A stretch of DNA of 64,000 nucleotides from Ptychodera flava (Eukaryota > Hemichordata > Enteropneusta > Ptychoderidae). The notes under the pieces were generated by a model. The model saw nothing but the letters and a program-made list of their open reading frames with translations, was not told the origin of the DNA and made no database searches. Positions 60,092 to 64,000 of the stretch are shown here, one piece after another (position 1 is the stretch's first letter; each line of letters starts with the position of its first letter). A program made the position numbers and the translations under genes. Location of the stretch: contig NC_091930.1 of assembly GCF_041260155.1 (NCBI RefSeq), forward strand, positions 23,172,237 to 23,236,236, in the 5' to 3' direction.

Positions 60092-62930
60092 GAAGGTAGT
60101 GCACGTAAGACGTTCAGTGACATGACATAACCAACGTTAGAAGTGTTGAAATTAAGGCAATGCTAGAATTGTAGAAAGCTGTCTGTTCTTTGCCTGCACA
60201 AACCACAAGTTTTGGCCATGTCGTCTTTCGTTTGCCGAAGACTATAATTGAAATGACATACAAAATAGAAGATTTTGCATATTCATACTTTTGCAGTATT
60301 CAGCTAAAATGTCTCTATTGCCAATACAATTGGAATTTCCTTGTCGGTTACATGAAAACCGAAGATAGGTAGCCGTTTTTATTACTTTCGACTGGACAGT
60401 GGTTTCGATACTTCAGATAACTCATGCGCAGCCTAGCAAAATCCGACCAAAACAAGCTCCTATTCGCTATCCACTCCAATCTTGCCTAAAGCATGCGTAA
60501 GCTGCCCTAGCTTGTTATATATTGTTATCTGTTAATATCTTAAAACAAACACACTTCCTACATTGGCAAGTATAGCCAAGGTGCATCAATAGAGGTTTTG
60601 TCTTATCCGGAGTCTGATGGCACTGGAATGGTACAGAGTAGGTAGTGCAACATCTACCACTTCACGTTGATTCCAGAATAATAGTGAAAATTCGGAACAA
60701 TGAGTCGGGATAAGGATTCGTGACATTAATATTCAATGCATAAAAATAAGCTGCTGACAGATTATTTCAAATTCACACATTGATCGATTGATGTTTGTTC
60801 TTGGTATCATTCTTGGAGATCCTAAATAATGTGCTAATGAGAGTAAAAAAATTGAAAAATTTCATGCCAATGAACTTTGTTATTGCCGTACATTTGGTGC
60901 ATGGTCTGAAAGCTCCCTCTTTGCATATAGTTAGTTTGACCTCCAAGCATTGATCGGTTTTACTCATCTTTTATGACTCTACTTCTTCAGTATGTACAAG
61001 TTTGTACATATTATTTCTAAAATTACGAAGGGTGTAAATATTGGTCAATTCCGTCGTAATTTGCACTAAGTGTTTATGATAATTAGTTTCTGTCCTTATA
61101 TATGCAACTGCGTAGTTATCGTAATGATTGCTTTCAGACAGAATCTTGAGATTTCTTTGCCTTCTTAATGGCACGTATTTACTTTGTAAATAAATTTTAA
61201 AATTATAGATATTGGATTTCCATGAATATTTATTGTCAAACAGTAGTATAAGAAGGACCGACTTATAAAACAGTCTCATTATAGCAAACGTTATATGATT
61301 GAAACAGGAAAGACCCTTGAGTAAATAATGAGTGTTGGCTCATTCATCTAAAAATACAATATTTTGTTTATAAAACGCGATTGAAACTAATTTTGGAGAA
61401 TTGGAAGTCAATATTATCCAAATTCCTCCAAAGTGTTTTGTGCCCTATAGCTGAATATAGCAATATTATAAATTGCTCATAAGCACAAATATATATATAT
61501 AAAAGGTTTAAAAAAAGCAAATGAGCTTACATTTCTAGATTAAACAACATTACCTTTCTGTCCAATAATCCGAAATTAGTTCAAATCGTGTTATGATGTA
61601 ATTACGCCATTTGTGTACATCAGGATCATGTAATGTATATTCCAATACAGTGTATAAACTGTTAAATATTTTGTAGGATGTTGATACTGAATTCCGAGAC
61701 TTTGTAAATTTTCTTCAAAAGTGGATATGATAAAATTGTTTAAGTAAGAAATGTGAAAGGTGTTTGTATTGTTTTTGATATGTTGATTATTATTACCGCT
61801 TTCGAATGCTTTACCTCTCCTACATGTCTTCGACTCTTATGGTGTAAGAAATTTCGTCTTCATATACGCGATAATAAATCAGCAGATACATACATACATA
61901 CATACATACATACATACATACATACATACATACATACATACATACTGTCAATAATTTGTTAATATACCAATTGTCGTTTTTTACTGTTATATCAGCTCTT
62001 CCGCGTTTTAAATTCAGTAAACGGAAAGAAACTGCACCTATTGTGATGTATTTTGAATGAAGACACTTTGAAAGGATGATGTGCAATAAAAACACTAAGT
62101 TTTACAAATCCCCTGTAACTTTTATGCATTGCAATGTATTCTGCAGGTGCTTAAACCATTCTCTTGGCTTGATTGAATTATCGGTTGTGTAGCTAAGAGA
62201 GTGAAACCACGGCCAGACATTAAATAATTCTAATTGTATGTACATGTTGAATAACGGTGCGGGTAATAGCAGATTCGCAAGCCATAAAGTGAATGAAATA
62301 GACTGTGTGGAGTGATGCACAAGCCCAAGGGAACACAACAAACCATGTTGTCCCAAATATTGGCATCTAAATAATTATGAGCATTGTAACACAAGGCAAG
62401 TACTTGCTTGCCGATATAGCGACAGATTCGTCACAGTTATTCGTTTTCTTCCAGACGACGAAGCGATTTTCATTGCTGTTATAATTATCTGGGATGTGCG
62501 CTTAAGCTTTTTGCAATTACATACTTACAGAGGTAACGTTTATTCTTCTGAAGTTTCATGGTATTGTCCTGCAAACCAAAATTAACATTAAAAGGCACTT
62601 CTCGAGGATTAATTTAGCAATATTGAAAGCAGAATAAATTAAGGGTGACAATTCAACACCAGGTGACTGAATAGTACTTACATGTGCGGTGAAGCAGTCG
62701 ACACATTACGATACACTACACAATGCCAGAAAACACTAGACGTCGAAAAAATTGCCACTGTAATCAAAGGTCATGGTACTGTCTACTCAAAGAATAACAA
62801 CGTGACATGAGTAACAACGACGAACAACTATTGTATTCCCTCTTCAGAAGAGTTGGGAGTGATTTAGGCCAGTCAATAATTCACTTCCAGGAAACGTTAC
62901 AACACTAATTGGAGTCAGTCTAAATATACA
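60092..62930. other. Downstream of ZNF3, no gene seen
   Basis: AT-rich sequence with a (CATA)n run at about 61,886-61,945 and no supported coding region. Confidence 0.5.
61886..61945. repeat. (CATA)n microsatellite
   Basis: About 14 tandem CATA tetramers. Confidence 0.95.
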
Positions 62931-62994
62931 GTAGCGTTTGTCGCTGGTACTAACGCCAAATTGAGACAGGCAATGTTTCAGTCCTCCATGCACG

Positions 62995-63100
62995 TGATGT
63001 CTATATAAATATTCCCGGCCGTTTGTATAATTTAGCTTAGCTACACGTCAGTTAACGGCGATTATGGCATCGTCATTAAGAAGTGGAGACGTCTAATCAC
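62995..63100 (+). promoter_or_regulatory. TATA-like site ahead of a short frame
   Basis: CTATATAAATA (about 63,001) lies about 60 bases before ATGGCATCG (63,064), whose frame closes after ten codons (MASSLRSGDV). It looks like a core promoter by spacing alone. No downstream exon is identified. Confidence 0.2.
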
Positions 63101-63199
63101 ACTGCAGTAAGCGTAGGTCTTTCTCAATTGATAATCAAACACTGCGTACGTATGCTCGGCATTTTTAGTCAGAATAATATCTGGTATTTTTCTTATTCT

Positions 63200-63770
63200 T
63201 TGACGTTTTCAATTTGCTTAGACAAACACACTGGAAATATGTCATTTGAAAGTAGTCAGTGTTATAATACTAACGTGAATAACTTGTGTGATATGGAATA
63301 GACATACGTGCCATGGTTTCTCGAGACAAACACGACTTTGTTCTTCCAGATTTCAAGCGACCCTTCCAAACTCCGTGATGACACCTCGAAGACAAATCAT
63401 AGTAAGACAAAGTTGTTATAAGTTAGAAAGTGGTCATCAGAGACAAAGTCATATTAGTGCTGAACGAAAAGTATCAGAAATTCGTATATTCTGTTTACAG
63501 TTTGTAATCGTGCAAAGTTGTCCGAAATGAAATTACACCCTAAAAATAAAAATTGCAATTGAAACGAATAAGATATCCCACTGCCGCAAGACACTTCGTG
63601 CAACATGCAAGGTGGATAAGTATTTATATTTAAAAACTATTTTAATTAGCATTTTGTTTCGGTATTAAAATTTTATTTTATTCCTCGCTAATAATATTCA
63701 TGTACCTCGCATCTTGCATTGTATACCGCCAGATGGACGGGGAATCACGTGTCACTGAACCTGGCTATTA
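63200..63770 (+). repeat. Spacer homologous to both flanks of the giant transposon (empty site)
   Basis: 63,290-63,400 matches the left flank (14,030-14,127: 'tacgtgc.atggttt', 'ccttccaaact.cgtgat', 'gacaaatca'). 63,400-63,765 continues without break into the right flank (41,212-41,420: 'ggttagaaag', 'acccgaaattcgtaa', 'aatcacgtg'). Identity is about 70-77% by eye. Confidence 0.75.
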
Positions 63771-63771
63771 T

Positions 63772-64000
63772 TTAAGCAATAAAGCACACCCAGCGATGGT
63801 ATACCACGGGATTTTGACCAGTTCACGGCATATATGCACGAGCGATATCATAGCAGTATATTGAAATTCTGGCGTTAAACGTCATGAACGGATTTTTGCT
63901 GAAGCTGAGATCTCGCGCGTATGCCAGCCGTGATATATCGCCAATATACGACGGTTCTTTTCGCGTCTCGACCAATCAGATCGAAGTTTGCACCATCAAC
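63772..64000. mobile_element. Composite palindromic MITE, copy 3 (cut by the window end)
   Basis: Starts 'ttaagcaataaagcacaccc' like the copies at 34,905 and 37,635, but the right arm of the first palindrome is deleted, so 'cacgagcgat' joins 'atcatagcagtatattg' directly. It sits at the edge of the empty-site spacer. Confidence 0.8.

Overview
The window is metazoan nuclear DNA: AT-rich, spliced genes with GT-AG introns, C2H2 zinc-finger genes, an L2/CR1-like LINE, many foldback/MITE elements and a tRNA-derived SINE. The repeat style and the kinase family suggest a marine invertebrate (amphioxus, hemichordate, cnidarian or mollusc). I cannot fix the species.

Three layers can be read. (1) The host layer is a tandemly duplicated zinc-finger locus. 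A long 5' unit (A1, 1-7.74 kb) leads into ZNF1 (7.83-11.47 kb, broken). A related unit (B2, 41.2-45.1 kb) holds only a stump of coding exon 1. A second long unit (A3, 46.25-52.4 kb) copies A1, and unit B3 (52.4-56.2 kb) leads into an intact paralogue ZNF3 (56.3-60.1 kb). Each unit carries a version of one short, probably noncoding first exon, with the splice donor kept in A1, A3 and B3 and lost in C1 and B2.

(2) The main discovery is that 14,128-41,208 looks like one giant (27.1 kb) DNA transposon inserted in the spacer between two zinc-finger units. It has about 28-bp terminal inverted repeats starting CACAGG, a 3-bp flanking duplication (AAC), and subterminal clusters of short motifs at both ends. 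It encodes a Tnp2/CACTA-like (CMC superfamily) transposase on the minus strand. A paralogous empty site lies in the second spacer (about 63.2-63.75 kb). The element also carries a minus-strand protein kinase gene (25.75-27.1 kb) and a plus-strand gene of about twelve exons with no recognised family (30.63-40.31 kb). The two lie head to head around a 150-bp x 14 minisatellite and a shared upstream region. The transposase, kinase and third gene may be a mobile gene set or captured cargo.

(3) Smaller elements are nested throughout: a 5'-truncated LINE in A1 that A3 lacks, several foldback elements, two copies of a composite palindromic MITE inside the giant element and one outside, and arrays of a degenerate roughly 130-bp monomer seen only inside the giant element, in opposite orientations on its two arms.

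Several genes carry single-base frame breaks at homopolymers or purine runs (ZNF1, kinase, transposase, third gene), while ZNF3 is clean. The broken genes are either decaying or affected by assembly errors; raw reads would decide.
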